A stretch of 37,500 nt of DNA from Leisingera caerulea DSM 24564 (GTDB taxonomy: Bacteria; Pseudomonadota; Alphaproteobacteria; Rhodobacterales; Rhodobacteraceae). The notes under the pieces are model-generated. The model ran no database searches and was not told where the DNA came from. It saw only the letters and a program-made list of their open reading frames with translations. The position numbers and the translations under genes are program-made. Where the stretch lies: assembly GCF_000473325.1 (NCBI RefSeq), contig NZ_KI421513.1, positions 1,020,717 to 1,058,216 of the forward strand, read 5' to 3'. Every line of letters begins with the position of its first letter. The stretch's first letter is position 1. Of the stretch, positions 8,837-17,254 are shown piece by piece.

Positions 8837-8862
8837 TCTGATAATTGGATCGCACGATCAGA
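8837..8862. promoter_or_regulatory. Inverted repeat, candidate LysR-type operator
   Basis: TCTGAT-N14-ATCAGA lies in the 93-bp gap between the LysR gene and the formate dehydrogenase operon. The arm spacing is compatible with a dimeric regulator site in front of the beta-subunit gene. Assignment to the adjacent LysR is inference. Confidence 0.35.
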
Positions 8863-8867
8863 AAACC

Positions 8868-9779
8868 TTATGACGCCATTTGCGGCATCCTATTGTCTGC
8901 AAACGTCGCAACCACCTCTTTCAAAGCGCGCACAGTTGTGAGTTCCGGCGTCCGGTCGAGAGTCGCGATGCAGATCGGGCGCGCCTGTTCCGGCTCAACC
9001 AGCGCCAGGACCCGGGTTCCTCCCAGCTCTCCCAAGGCCTGCATCAGAGCCCGCGGCAGAATCGTCGCCGCAGAGCCTTCGCGCGCCAGCACCATTGACG
9101 CCATGAAACCGTTGGACTCGGACACGATCTCCGGCCTCAGCTTCAGATCGGCAAAGATCCGGTCCAGAATGCGGCGGTTCTGCATCTGCTGATCGAGCAG
9201 GCTCAGCGGCAGCTCCGCCGCCTCAGCCCAGCTGATCGTATCGCCGTGCTCCGCCACCATGTCTTCCGGCGCCAGCAGCACATAGCTTTCTTCGTAAAGC
9301 GGCTGCACTGTCACCAGGTCCCGGCCCATGCTCTCGGCGTAGGTAATACCTGCATCAATTGTACCATCATAGAGGCGTTGCTGGATAGCCAATGAGTTGG
9401 TGACCTCTATCCGCGCCAGAATCCGCGGATAGGCATGATGCACCTGATCCACCAGCTGCGCCGCCCAAGCGGTGGCCGTCGGCACCACCCCCAGCACCAG
9501 AGTGCCGGTCACTTCGCCGCGGGAGGCTGCGATCTCCTGCTCCAACGCCTTAGCATCATCGAGGATCGAGCGCCCCCGGCGCACGATCATCATGCCCTCC
9601 TCGGTCAGCCCCTGAAAGCGGTTGGCGCGGCGCACGATGGACAGGCCAAGCCGCTCCTCCAGATTGCGGATCCGCATGGAGAATGCCGGCTGCGACATAC
9701 CGCAGTCGGCGGCGGCCTTGGCAAAATGCTGATGCCGTGCCAGAGCGGTCAGCAACTGAAGGTCTTTGAGTTCGATCAT
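8868..9779 (-). CDS. LysR-family transcriptional regulator
   Basis: A 303-residue regulator of normal LysR length. Residues 1-60 hold the winged helix-turn-helix (LQLLTALARHQHFAKAAADCGMSQPAFSMRIRNLEERLGLSIVRR). The rest is the two-lobed periplasmic-binding-like effector domain (GTLVLGVVPTATAW...). It lies directly upstream of the formate dehydrogenase operon and on the same strand, which suggests that it controls formate oxidation in response to formate or the growth substrate; this is inferred from position. It could be co-transcribed into fdh or use the 93-bp gap as a regulated promoter. Confidence 0.88.
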   Translation of the reverse strand: MIELKDLQLLTALARHQHFAKAAADCGMSQPAFSMRIRNLEERLGLSIVRRANRFQGLTEEGMMIVRRGRSILDDAKALEQEIAASRGEVTGTLVLGVVPTATAWAAQLVDQVHHAYPRILARIEVTNSLAIQQRLYDGTIDAGITYAESMGRDLVTVQPLYEESYVLLAPEDMVAEHGDTISWAEAAELPLSLLDQQMQNRRILDRIFADLKLRPEIVSESNGFMASMVLAREGSAATILPRALMQALGELGGTRVLALVEPEQARPICIATLDRTPELTTVRALKEVVATFADNRMPQMAS

Positions 9780-9832
9780 GGCAGCACCTTACGCCGCCGC
9801 CGCAAGACCCTGCAATGGGGCGCGCCGCACTG

Positions 9833-10357
9833 TCAGTCTTTGCCCGGCCCTTCTACCTGGTGCGCTGCTGCCCCGTACAGCTCCACCAGTTCTTCCAGCA
9901 CATCGGCTGCCCCCCGCAACCGCCCGGCCAGTTCAGAGCGCCCGTCAAGCACCTGTGTCAAGAGGCGCGCGCGAAGCGAGTCCAGCTTTTCGGCCAGCTG
10001 GCAGCCCTCATCTGTCAGGCTGTAGGTGACTCCTGAACGGCCAGCCCCTTGTTTGCGGGTCAGCCCTGCCGACGCCAGCTTGCGCAAGGAATACTGGATG
10101 TTGGGGATATCCACACGGTTTGTCGAGCGGGCCAGTTCCTTAATAGATTTGGACCGCCTGCCGCTGCCGATCAAAAGCAGCAATGTGATCTCGGCTCCAG
10201 CCAGCGGCACGCCGCTGACCTGCTCCAGGCACCCGGCCTGCCATCGGGTCAGGCCCTCGCCGGCCCGCTGCACCGCCATCTCCAGCCGATGCAGCGCGTC
10301 AGCAGCCGGTTCCGCAGTCAGGTATGAAAACGGGGATGGGTCGACGTTGTTATTCAA
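9833..10357 (-). CDS. MarR-like winged-helix regulator
   Basis: A 174-residue protein if started at a TTG (10355-10357) that has GGAG upstream (ctggagcttttcc). Longer in-frame extensions to 10444 have no good ribosome site. The core looks like a winged helix: an initial helical region, then SIKELARSTNRVDIPNIQYSLRKLASAGLTRK as helix-turn-helix plus recognition helix and GRSGVTYSLTDEG as the beta-wing, typical of MarR/HTH_27 proteins. It ends just upstream of the LysR start on the same strand. The target and ligand are unknown. Confidence 0.65.
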   Translation of the reverse strand: MNNNVDPSPFSYLTAEPAADALHRLEMAVQRAGEGLTRWQAGCLEQVSGVPLAGAEITLLLLIGSGRRSKSIKELARSTNRVDIPNIQYSLRKLASAGLTRKQGAGRSGVTYSLTDEGCQLAEKLDSLRARLLTQVLDGRSELAGRLRGAADVLEELVELYGAAAHQVEGPGKD

Positions 10358-10645
10358 GGAAAAGCTCCAGATAAAATGCGGCCCAAACGGGCATGAAAAC
10401 TGCAGATCAGAATACGGGAGGCACTTGCGCGCGCACCTCGGCACAAAAACGCACGCAATGGCCGCGGAACACTGAGGTGCCGCCCCCCTTACTGAAAATC
10501 CATCTCAAATTGCCCGCAACTTATCCAACCAATTCCTCCGGACTTCAATACCCGGCAGCGCAGTCGGTTAACCTCACAGCAGCGTAGCGTTCGCCAGCCG
10601 CCCCGCGAACCACCGCGGCGGCGCCATCAAGATCCGGGCCGGAGA

Positions 10646-12307
10646 TCAGGGCGAGGATGCCCCTTGGTCCGGAAGCGCCCAAAGCACGGTTTGCGCCCAA
10701 CAGTCGGAGATGCTGCCGAAGCAATCATGAATCGAGTCCGTGGCGATGGCGCTGCCGTTCGCCAGCCGGCCGGTCAACGCAAGGCCCGCCACCCGCGCCC
10801 CTTCCGCTGTGATCAGCGCAGCGTCGGGCGCGCACCGCGCGCCCAAACCGTCGCCCAAAGGTTCCAGGGCCAAATCCTGCCGCAGCCCGGCCACCAGCGG
10901 TTCCGTCACGTGAGCCAGCGCGGGCTGGGGCAGCACAGCGTCAATCATGACGCTGGCGGTGACCGTCTGTTCATCAGAGTGCAGCTGCCAGCCGTGCTGC
11001 GTAAGCGTGATATCGGGATCATCCGCAGCACGCGGGTCCACCAGCCCGGTTTCGATCAGGATTAGCAGCTGACGGGCGGTTTCCACTGGCGCACCATAGG
11101 AATAACGCTTGAGCCCGTCGTCGAAACTCACAAAGTCCTGCGCGATGCTGGCAGGAACTAGGGCGCTGTCGAAGACGCGGCGCAACTGCGGCTGCCACTT
11201 CCGCCAAAGCTGGCCGATCGTATAACCGATGGCGGGCGGCTCCCGTCCCTCGGCCTGGGAGATACTCGCGCGCAGGGCCTCAAGTGTTCCCCGCTGTTCC
11301 TGGCTGCCCGGGCGTTCGCTTTCCAGCTTCAGCCAATCGCGCACCTCGGCAGCCTGAACCGCGCCTCCGCCGGCACGGATGATGCGCAGCGCCGCATTTT
11401 CGAGCACGCCATGCACCGGCTCCAGCTCGGCCTCCGGCACTTCAAACAAGCCGGCACGCAAGGCCTCCTCGAAAGCCGCGCTTTCTTCCTGCAAGGGATC
11501 AAACCGCGCATCCAGCCTTGCATTCACGGGTTTGGGGGCAGGAGCGTGCCCATCCAGCGAGAAGGGCACGATCCGGGCCGGTTCCCGCCCCGAGGCGACA
11601 TAGCTGCTGCCTGCAAACCTGCCGCCAAGACCCAAGGTCAGCATCCGGACCACATCAAGTGCCGACAGCGCCATGCCGCGTATGCCGACAACCCGGCCCG
11701 CCCAAGCCCCGGCCGCATCTATCAGCCCGGTTCCAGGGTAGGCGGGTTTCAAAGGCAATGAATAGCGGTCCGCATGATCCTGCCAGCGGGAGAGCTGGTC
11801 ATCCCTGGCGGTTTCAGGCTGGCCAAGGGACAGCAGCACATGGCCGTAAGGGCCATACGTCACGCCTTGCGCATGCAGTTGCCAGCCCTGCCCGCCGCGC
11901 CGGGCCTCAGTCACCCGCACTGCGCGCTGGGTCACCTTTATGTGGCCTGGCAACTGCGCAAGAAGCGCCTCGTAGCGGGCGTGCAGATAGGCGCCCAGCC
12001 TGGCGCGCGGCAGATACGCCTCGCCATCGCCGGCGGCCTGGCCCATCCATTCGGCAAAACTGCCTTCCCCTTCGCGCGCCAAAGGCGGCGGCGGCAGATC
12101 AATACTGCGCAATGGCAGGTTCAGCAGGCAGGTCTCACTTTCGCATGGGTTGAAGCTTGGCCCGGACGCTGGCCATCTGGACGGGTCGAAAACCTCCACC
12201 GCCAGGGCTTCGCCGGCCCCTGAAGCATGGCGCACCAGAGCCTCCAGCGCTGCCAGGCCGCGCGGCCCGAATCCAACAATGGCAACCCGGCGCCGGTCCC
12301 GCCCCAT
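10646..12307 (-). CDS. FAD/NAD(P)-binding protein
   Basis: A 553-residue protein whose N-terminus is a dinucleotide-binding fold (RRVAIVGFGPRGLAALEAL), followed by VEVFDPSRWPASGPSFNPCESETCLLNLPLRSIDLP, typical of the NAD_binding_9 FAD/NAD(P) family. A second nucleotide-binding segment (GRVVGIRGMALSALDVVRML) is near residue 210. The family includes poorly characterised amine/hydroxylating flavoproteins; the substrate is unknown. GAGGGAG precedes the ATG. It lies 180 nt downstream of an amino-acid ABC transporter on the same strand, so the imported compound may be its substrate, which is inference. The 288-bp gap between it and the MarR-like gene shows nothing recognisable. Confidence 0.7.
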   Translation of the reverse strand: MGRDRRRVAIVGFGPRGLAALEALVRHASGAGEALAVEVFDPSRWPASGPSFNPCESETCLLNLPLRSIDLPPPPLAREGEGSFAEWMGQAAGDGEAYLPRARLGAYLHARYEALLAQLPGHIKVTQRAVRVTEARRGGQGWQLHAQGVTYGPYGHVLLSLGQPETARDDQLSRWQDHADRYSLPLKPAYPGTGLIDAAGAWAGRVVGIRGMALSALDVVRMLTLGLGGRFAGSSYVASGREPARIVPFSLDGHAPAPKPVNARLDARFDPLQEESAAFEEALRAGLFEVPEAELEPVHGVLENAALRIIRAGGGAVQAAEVRDWLKLESERPGSQEQRGTLEALRASISQAEGREPPAIGYTIGQLWRKWQPQLRRVFDSALVPASIAQDFVSFDDGLKRYSYGAPVETARQLLILIETGLVDPRAADDPDITLTQHGWQLHSDEQTVTASVMIDAVLPQPALAHVTEPLVAGLRQDLALEPLGDGLGARCAPDAALITAEGARVAGLALTGRLANGSAIATDSIHDCFGSISDCWAQTVLWALPDQGASSP

Positions 12308-12487
12308 TCATGCACTCCCTCACCCAGCATAGCCTCGCCACTTTGGGCCGCAGTGGCCCGGCAGCGCAAGCCATTATCGCGCGATGGCATTCGGCGCGCT
12401 TTCCCTGCATAGGCAATGTTATACAGGGCCAACGGCACACGCAGCCCGAGAGCATTGAAGACCGTCGCGCCCAATGACCTTAGGCAC

Positions 12488-13237
12488 TTATCCGGCCTCT
12501 TGCTCGCGCCCCACCCGCTTCAGGAACCGCCTCAGCCGGTCGTCCCGGGGCGCATCAAAGATCTGCTTCGGCGGACCGGCTTCGACGATCTTGCCGCCGT
12601 GCATAAAAACGATGCGGTCCGCGATTTCGCGCGCGAACTGCATTTCATGGGTGACGATGATCATGGTTTGGCTTTTCTCGGCCACCCGCCGCATCAGGTC
12701 CAGCACCTCGCCCACCCATTCCGGATCCAGCGCCGAGGTGGGCTCATCGAACAGCAGAACTTCCGCACCCAAGGCCATCGCACGGCCAATACCCACGCGC
12801 TGCTGCTGGCCGCCGGACAAAGCCGCCGGGTAGCTGTCCGCCTTCTCAGCCAGCCCGGTTTCACGCAACACCGACAGCGCGCGCTCTTCGGCCTCGGCAC
12901 GAGGGCGCTTCTGCACGGTGACGAGCGCCTCCATGATGTTCTCTTTCGCGGTCTTGTTGGCAAAGAGCGCATAGTTCTGAAAAACAAACCCGGTGCGGCG
13001 GCGCAAGGCCAGGATATCGGACTTGGACGCCCGCGCAGCATCAACTGTCAGGTCGCCAACCGTAATCTGCCCCGCATCTGGCACATCGAGGAAGTTGAGG
13101 CTACGCAAAAGCGTCGATTTCCCGGTGCCGGACGGACCGATCACAACAACCTTTTCGCCGTCCTGGATATCAAGATCGATACTGCGCAGCACCGGTGCGC
13201 CGCGAAACGACTTGGTCAGTCCCCGGATTGAAATCAT
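12488..13237 (-). CDS. Polar amino-acid ABC transporter, ATP-binding protein
   Basis: A 249-residue ATPase of the GlnQ/HisP type that powers uptake. Walker A is GPSGTGKSTL, the signature LSGGQQQR and Walker B VLLFDEPTSALDPE, followed by the switch-His segment IVTHEMQFA. Length matches the family. Its ATG overlaps the permease stop (13234-13237), which shows translational coupling. Together with the permease and binding protein upstream it forms a complete importer with one permease gene, so the permease probably acts as a homodimer. Confidence 0.93.
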   Translation of the reverse strand: MISIRGLTKSFRGAPVLRSIDLDIQDGEKVVVIGPSGTGKSTLLRSLNFLDVPDAGQITVGDLTVDAARASKSDILALRRRTGFVFQNYALFANKTAKENIMEALVTVQKRPRAEAEERALSVLRETGLAEKADSYPAALSGGQQQRVGIGRAMALGAEVLLFDEPTSALDPEWVGEVLDLMRRVAEKSQTMIIVTHEMQFAREIADRIVFMHGGKIVEAGPPKQIFDAPRDDRLRRFLKRVGREQEAG

Positions 13238-13908
13238 CGCGCAAATGCCTTGTTCAGACGGGTTTCCAGCCGGCCCTGCACCTGGCTCAGTGCCTCAACC
13301 ATGATCCAGTAGATGGCGGCCACCACCAAGAACGCCTCGAAATAGAGAAAGCTGCCAGCCGCCTCCTTTTGGGCTGCGCCCATCATTTCGGTAACGCCAA
13401 GCGTGAAGGCCAGCGAGGTGCCCTTGATCATATCAATGAAGTAATTCACCAGCGTCGGTGCCGCAATCCGCGTGGCCTGAGGAAGAATGATACGGCGCAT
13501 CATCTGGGCTTGTGTCATGCCGATGGATTGCGCCGCCTCCCATTGACTGCGGTCCACTCCCGCAATGGCCGCACGGATGCTCTCGGCCATGTAGGCGGCG
13601 AAATGCAGCGTGAGCCCCATGATCGCGGCCGTGACGCCGTTGATATTGGCAAGCGCAGGCAGCAGCTGCGGCAGGCCGAAATAGAACAGAAACAGCTGCA
13701 CCAGCAGCGGGGTGCCGCGGAAGAAGCTGATGAACAGCACAACCAGGCTGTCCAGCACCGGCACCTTGATGACGCGTTCGACCGCCAGCAGCGAGGCGAG
13801 GACCAGCGCAAGCACCATGGATGCGCCGGCCATTGCCAGAGTGGTCGGAACGTAGGAAAGGATAACGGGCACCAGCCCTAGCATGTAATCGAAGTCGAGC
13901 GCCCGCAT
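13234..13908 (-). CDS. Polar amino-acid ABC transporter, permease
   Basis: A 224-residue inner-membrane permease of the HisM/GlnP family. Several hydrophobic helices are visible, and the cytoplasmic coupling EAA-loop reads EAAQSIGMTQAQMMRRIILPQATRIAAP, very close to the family consensus (EAA...G...IxLPQAxR). It lies between the binding protein (8-nt gap) and the ATPase (4-nt overlap) in one operon. Confidence 0.92.
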   Translation of the reverse strand: MRALDFDYMLGLVPVILSYVPTTLAMAGASMVLALVLASLLAVERVIKVPVLDSLVVLFISFFRGTPLLVQLFLFYFGLPQLLPALANINGVTAAIMGLTLHFAAYMAESIRAAIAGVDRSQWEAAQSIGMTQAQMMRRIILPQATRIAAPTLVNYFIDMIKGTSLAFTLGVTEMMGAAQKEAAGSFLYFEAFLVVAAIYWIMVEALSQVQGRLETRLNKAFAR

Positions 13909-13916
13909 CGTCCGAC

Positions 13917-14672
13917 CTACTGCGAAACTGTAATATCAGAACCGAACCATTTCATGGAGATTTCGGTCAGTGTGCCATTAGCCCGCAGCGTGTCCAGTGC
14001 CGCATCGACACGGTCACGCAGGTCCCGCCCTTCCTCGGTATTGGCAAAGGGGAGTGCATTTCGGATCTCGGAGAACGGCGCCCCGGCCAATTCCAGCGGC
14101 AGCGGGCTTTCCTTGATGAGCTGGACCGATGACACGCGATCCATCACAAAAGCATCGACCCGGCCAAGCGCGGTATCCTGGGCGATATTGCTTTCATAGG
14201 TGCGGATGTCGATGTCTTCCGCATAAGGCAGCTCGTGCAGCAACTGCTCGAAGTTCGAGCCGAGGTTGACCGCAACCGACCGGCCGCGAAGATCTTCGAC
14301 CGACCCGACCTCTTCATTACCCTTGCGCACGACAACTTGCGCACCGTCGATCACATACGGTTGGGTGAAAGCGAATTTTGCCTCCCGCTCCGGCGTAATC
14401 GTGATTTGGTTCGCAATGGTGTCGATCCGTCCGGATTCCAGCGCCCCGACCAGCCCGGAAAACGACATGGTTTCATAGGTGATTTCCAGGCCGGCCGCTT
14501 CGCCGACTGCGTCCATCACATCCACTTCGAACCCCTGCAGCTTGTCCTGCTTTACGAAGGTAAAGGGGAAATACCCTCCCGACATGCCAACCCGCAGCTC
14601 TTCGGTCTCGGCAATGGCGGCGGTGCCCAGCACGGCGGCGGCAAGCGCGCCGTAAGTAAGGGATTTTAGCAT
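13917..14672 (-). CDS. Polar amino-acid ABC transporter, periplasmic binding protein
   Basis: A 251-residue family-3 solute-binding protein. From the ATG at 14672 the N-terminus is a clear Sec signal peptide (MLKSLTYGALAAAVLGTAAIA-E). The earlier in-frame ATG at 14702 would put a charged stretch before the signal, and AGGA lies at a good distance before 14672, so the shorter start is preferred. LRVGMSGGYFPFTF, ITITPEREAKFAFTQPYV and SVAVNLGSNFEQ are typical of this family. Specificity cannot be read from the sequence. First gene of the transporter operon. Confidence 0.92.
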   Translation of the reverse strand: MLKSLTYGALAAAVLGTAAIAETEELRVGMSGGYFPFTFVKQDKLQGFEVDVMDAVGEAAGLEITYETMSFSGLVGALESGRIDTIANQITITPEREAKFAFTQPYVIDGAQVVVRKGNEEVGSVEDLRGRSVAVNLGSNFEQLLHELPYAEDIDIRTYESNIAQDTALGRVDAFVMDRVSSVQLIKESPLPLELAGAPFSEIRNALPFANTEEGRDLRDRVDAALDTLRANGTLTEISMKWFGSDITVSQ

Positions 14673-14964
14673 AGGTCTGATCCTGTCTGAGTGGTCCGCC
14701 ATAAAGTGAGGATCCAGAGCGATGTTTCAACCGTTTGGTCAAATCAAAAACAGAACTCCGCCCCGGAGGAGCCTATAAAAACCTGCATTCCTGTCCAGCG
14801 CAGGAACCTGCAATGTGCATTCTCAAAATATGTGTTTCGTGGAAAATTCCTCCTTTCCAGCCGCTGCCAGCCTGACAGGCCCATTGGGGGTGTCCGTCGT
14901 CAGAGAATTTGGGACAGATGGCCGCCTGAGCTAAGAGAGGGTCTGGCTCATCTGGTTGGTTTGA

Positions 14965-16055
14965 TTATGCGGCGTATCTTCGGTGAAGCAAGCGCCGGGT
15001 TTCGACAGTCTTTCGTTTGATCCTTTCTCGTTGTTTCAGGATGGTCTGGCCGCGCCCGAAGTAGACATCGGCCGGGGTGAGGTTCTGCAGGCTCTCGTGG
15101 GATCGTCGGTGGTTTTAATGCTCGACGAAGGCGTCGATCTTTTGCCTGAGATCGCCGGGCAGGAAGTAGTTCTCCAGCAGGATGCGGTTCTTCAGGGTCT
15201 GGTGCCAGCGCTCGATCTTGCCCTGAGTTTGCGGGTGATATGGGGCACCGCGGACATGATCCATCTGCCGATCTTCCAGCCAATCGGCTAACTCGCCCGA
15301 GATGTAACTCGACCCGTTGTCACTGAGCAGGCGGGGCTTTTGCAGAACCGTCGCCTGATCACAACCCGAAGCCTGCAGCGCCAGGTCGAGCGTGTCGGTC
15401 ACATCGCCTGACGTCATCGTCGTGCAAAGTTTCCAGGCGATGATGTAGCGGCTGTAATCGTCGAGGATCGTGGACAAGTAGAACCAGCCCCAGCCGATGA
15501 CCTTCTGGTAGGTGAAGTCGGTCTGCCAAAGCTGGTTCGGTCGGGTCGCCTTGTCACGGAACTCGTCAGCGGCGAACAGAACCACATAAGCCGGGCTGGG
15601 GATCAGGTCGCAGGCCTTGAGGATGCCCCTCTCGGGACATTGCTGCGCAATGCCCTGCTGGGCAGTGGATAGACCGAAGCCTCTGACACAAAATAGTTTT
15701 CCGTGTCAGTGAATTACACGGCCAACTCGCGCGACGACAGATCGCTTTCCTGCAGGGCCAGGTCCTTGATCTTCTCGCGCACCGGCTCAGGGATGCGGTT
15801 CCAGACCCGCGACGGCCTGGGACTGCGATCCTCCAGCGCCTCAGGGCCGCCCGACAAATACCGATCATACCAGCGGCAGAAGGTCGTTCTAGGGATGCTG
15901 AGCTTGTCCAGCGTGCGCCTGGTCGGCAGGTGCGACCCTTCCACCAGCCGGATGATCTCCAGCTTCTCAGATGCGGGATACTTCATTCGCCGTCGTCCCC
16001 ATCCGCAATCATGCTTTTTTGAGCAGCCGCAACTCCAGGGCCTGCTCAGCGACAA
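14965..16055 (-). pseudogene. IS3-family transposase OrfB (dead)
   Basis: The DDE transposase frame is broken at three places. It starts well (MKYPASEKLEIIRLVEGSHLP...), then hits TAA at 15714-15716 where a sense codon is expected between ELAV and FTDTENYFVSEASVY. A hairpin-rich insertion of about 40 nt around 15620-15668 then shifts frame. The integrase core resumes at VVLFAADEFRDK with DDE residues in TDFTY, LLSDNGSSY and KIERWHQTLK. A further TAA at 15115-15117 interrupts FVEH-NHRRSHESL before the natural end near 14965. It cannot make an active transposase. Confidence 0.85.
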
Positions 16056-16356
16056 CCTCCTTTAGATCTCGGGCTTCCCGGCGAAGGTCTTTGACCTCGC
16101 TCGACGTCGCCGCACGCGCCGTATCGCCCGCCAAGCGTTTCTTCCCGGCTTCGAGGAGTTCCTTGGACCAGCTGTAATACAAGCTTTGCGCAATGCCCTC
16201 GCGGCGACACAGCTCTGCAATGCTGTCCTCGCCCTTCAGGCCGTCCAAGACGACCCTGATCTTCTCCTCAGCTGAATACTGCTTTCGGGTGGCACGGCGG
16301 ATGTCCTTGACGACCTTCTCGCCGTGGCTCCGCTTGGTTCCTGGTTTCTGTCTCAT
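16009..16356 (-). CDS. IS3-family transposase OrfA
   Basis: A 115-residue helix-turn-helix and coiled-coil subunit (QYSAEEKIRVVLDGLKGEDSIAELCRREGIAQSLYYSWSKE, then a heptad-like RREARDLKEVVAEQALELRLLKK). The ATG at 16356 follows GAGGAG. Near the end, an A6G run (CTC AAA AAA GCA TGA) is a classic IS3 -1 frameshift signal that would join it to OrfB. OrfA is intact although OrfB is dead. Confidence 0.8.
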   Translation of the reverse strand: MRQKPGTKRSHGEKVVKDIRRATRKQYSAEEKIRVVLDGLKGEDSIAELCRREGIAQSLYYSWSKELLEAGKKRLAGDTARAATSSEVKDLRREARDLKEVVAEQALELRLLKKA

Positions 16357-16441
16357 CTCCACTCCTCGGTGGTTACGATGTGCCAGAAACCCTCTCTTAT
16401 CAAATCAGCCTAAACTGTCCCATTGGCGCTGACGTCAGACA

Positions 16442-16873
16442 CCCGCAGATCAGGTGAAGGACTGGATGATCGAGCTCGACGCGCGGCGCCAGCAGCTGGA
16501 ACGGGAGCTGGAACACACCCCTGCCCCGGAGACGGTGGTGTTTCACCCCTCGATGGCGGAGGCCTACCGCGAACGGGTGTCGCGGCTGATCCGGACCCTT
16601 GGCTCCGCCGAAGGCATGGAAGACGCTAAGGAGTCGCTGCGGGCACTGGTGGCGCGGATCGTGCTGACACCTGTGGCGGAGGGCGCAGGCCTGGATCTGA
16701 CCCTTGAGGGCGATCTGGCCGGACTGCTGCGCTTCGCGGCGGGTGCGGAAGGCCCGAACACGAAGAAGGCCTCGGACGGTTTACCCGAAGCCTTTGATAT
16801 TTCAGGTGAATTAGTGTTGGTTGCGGGAGCAGGCAACCGCCGTATCCTACCTGCCCTCTCCGCAATCATATAA
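16442..16873 (+). pseudogene. 3' fragment of a serine site-specific recombinase
   Basis: About 143 codons of the C-terminal region of a large serine recombinase remain (WMIELDARRQQLERELE..., AYRERVSRLIRTLGSAEGMEDAKESLRALVARIVLTPV). The catalytic N-terminal domain and zinc-ribbon region are missing, cut off exactly at the right end of the IS3 element. The last codons (LVLVAGAG) are encoded by a copy of the tRNA-fMet 3' end, a common result of an integrase gene abutting its tRNA attachment site. After that copy the frame runs on into unrelated sequence to 16873. Confidence 0.8.
16724..16833 (+). repeat. Left attachment-type repeat (recombinase 3' end plus tRNA-fMet end)
   Basis: These 110 bp match 35531-35640 at the same length with about nine mismatches counted by eye. 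The last 26 bp (16808-16833) are identical and include the 3' end of tRNA-fMet. The two direct copies bracket the accessory region. Confidence 0.85.
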
Positions 16874-17254
16874 ACCCATGATAGCTCGCAGCTAACGGCA
16901 AGTCTGCTGCAGGTTTCTCGGACGCCACGCGCGACGTTTGAATGATGCGCGGCATTGCCTGGCGTCGGAGAAGCGCGCAAGCGGGAAATCGCGGTGTTGG
17001 AATTGGGCACACCAACTGCGTCTATGGGGATTTGAAGGGGTTGATTGCCTTGGTTATTGCTCTGCAGGTTGGCCCAAGCGCGCTCGTTGCAGGCAGCTTC
17101 GGTACGGATTCTGCGAGCTTTGATGGGCATGCGCCGCGTCTTGCGGGGGCCGACAACCTTCGCACCACTGCTATCCGGGTTGCAGGCATTCCGGTTTGGC
17201 CGCAAGCGGTATCGTGAGCAGCGGCAATTGGACTTCCGGTCTTTGGCGCGCGTG
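16874..17254. other. Non-coding stretch downstream of IS91-type transposase
   Basis: No convincing gene is seen. This is the 3' flank of the IS91-type transposase and should contain one end of that element, but I could not identify a conserved terminus. Confidence 0.4.

Larger units (their letters stand above)
14891..16441 (-). mobile_element. Degenerate IS3-family insertion sequence (about 1.55 kb)
   Basis: The ends are imperfect inverted repeats. The left end reads TGTCCGTCGTCAG and the right end on the other strand TGTCTGACGTCAG; both share GGGACAG and, further in, AAGAGAGGGT. The transposase genes run on the minus strand. No target duplication is visible: the flanks are ...ttggggg on the left and cccgcag... 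on the right, which suggests a later deletion or rearrangement. The right end cuts directly into a serine recombinase gene. Confidence 0.8.

Noticed and set aside
16454..16873. Annotating the recombinase tail as a complete 139-residue protein
   Set aside because: Only the C-terminal part is present, it begins at an IS end, and its last codons are a tRNA copy.
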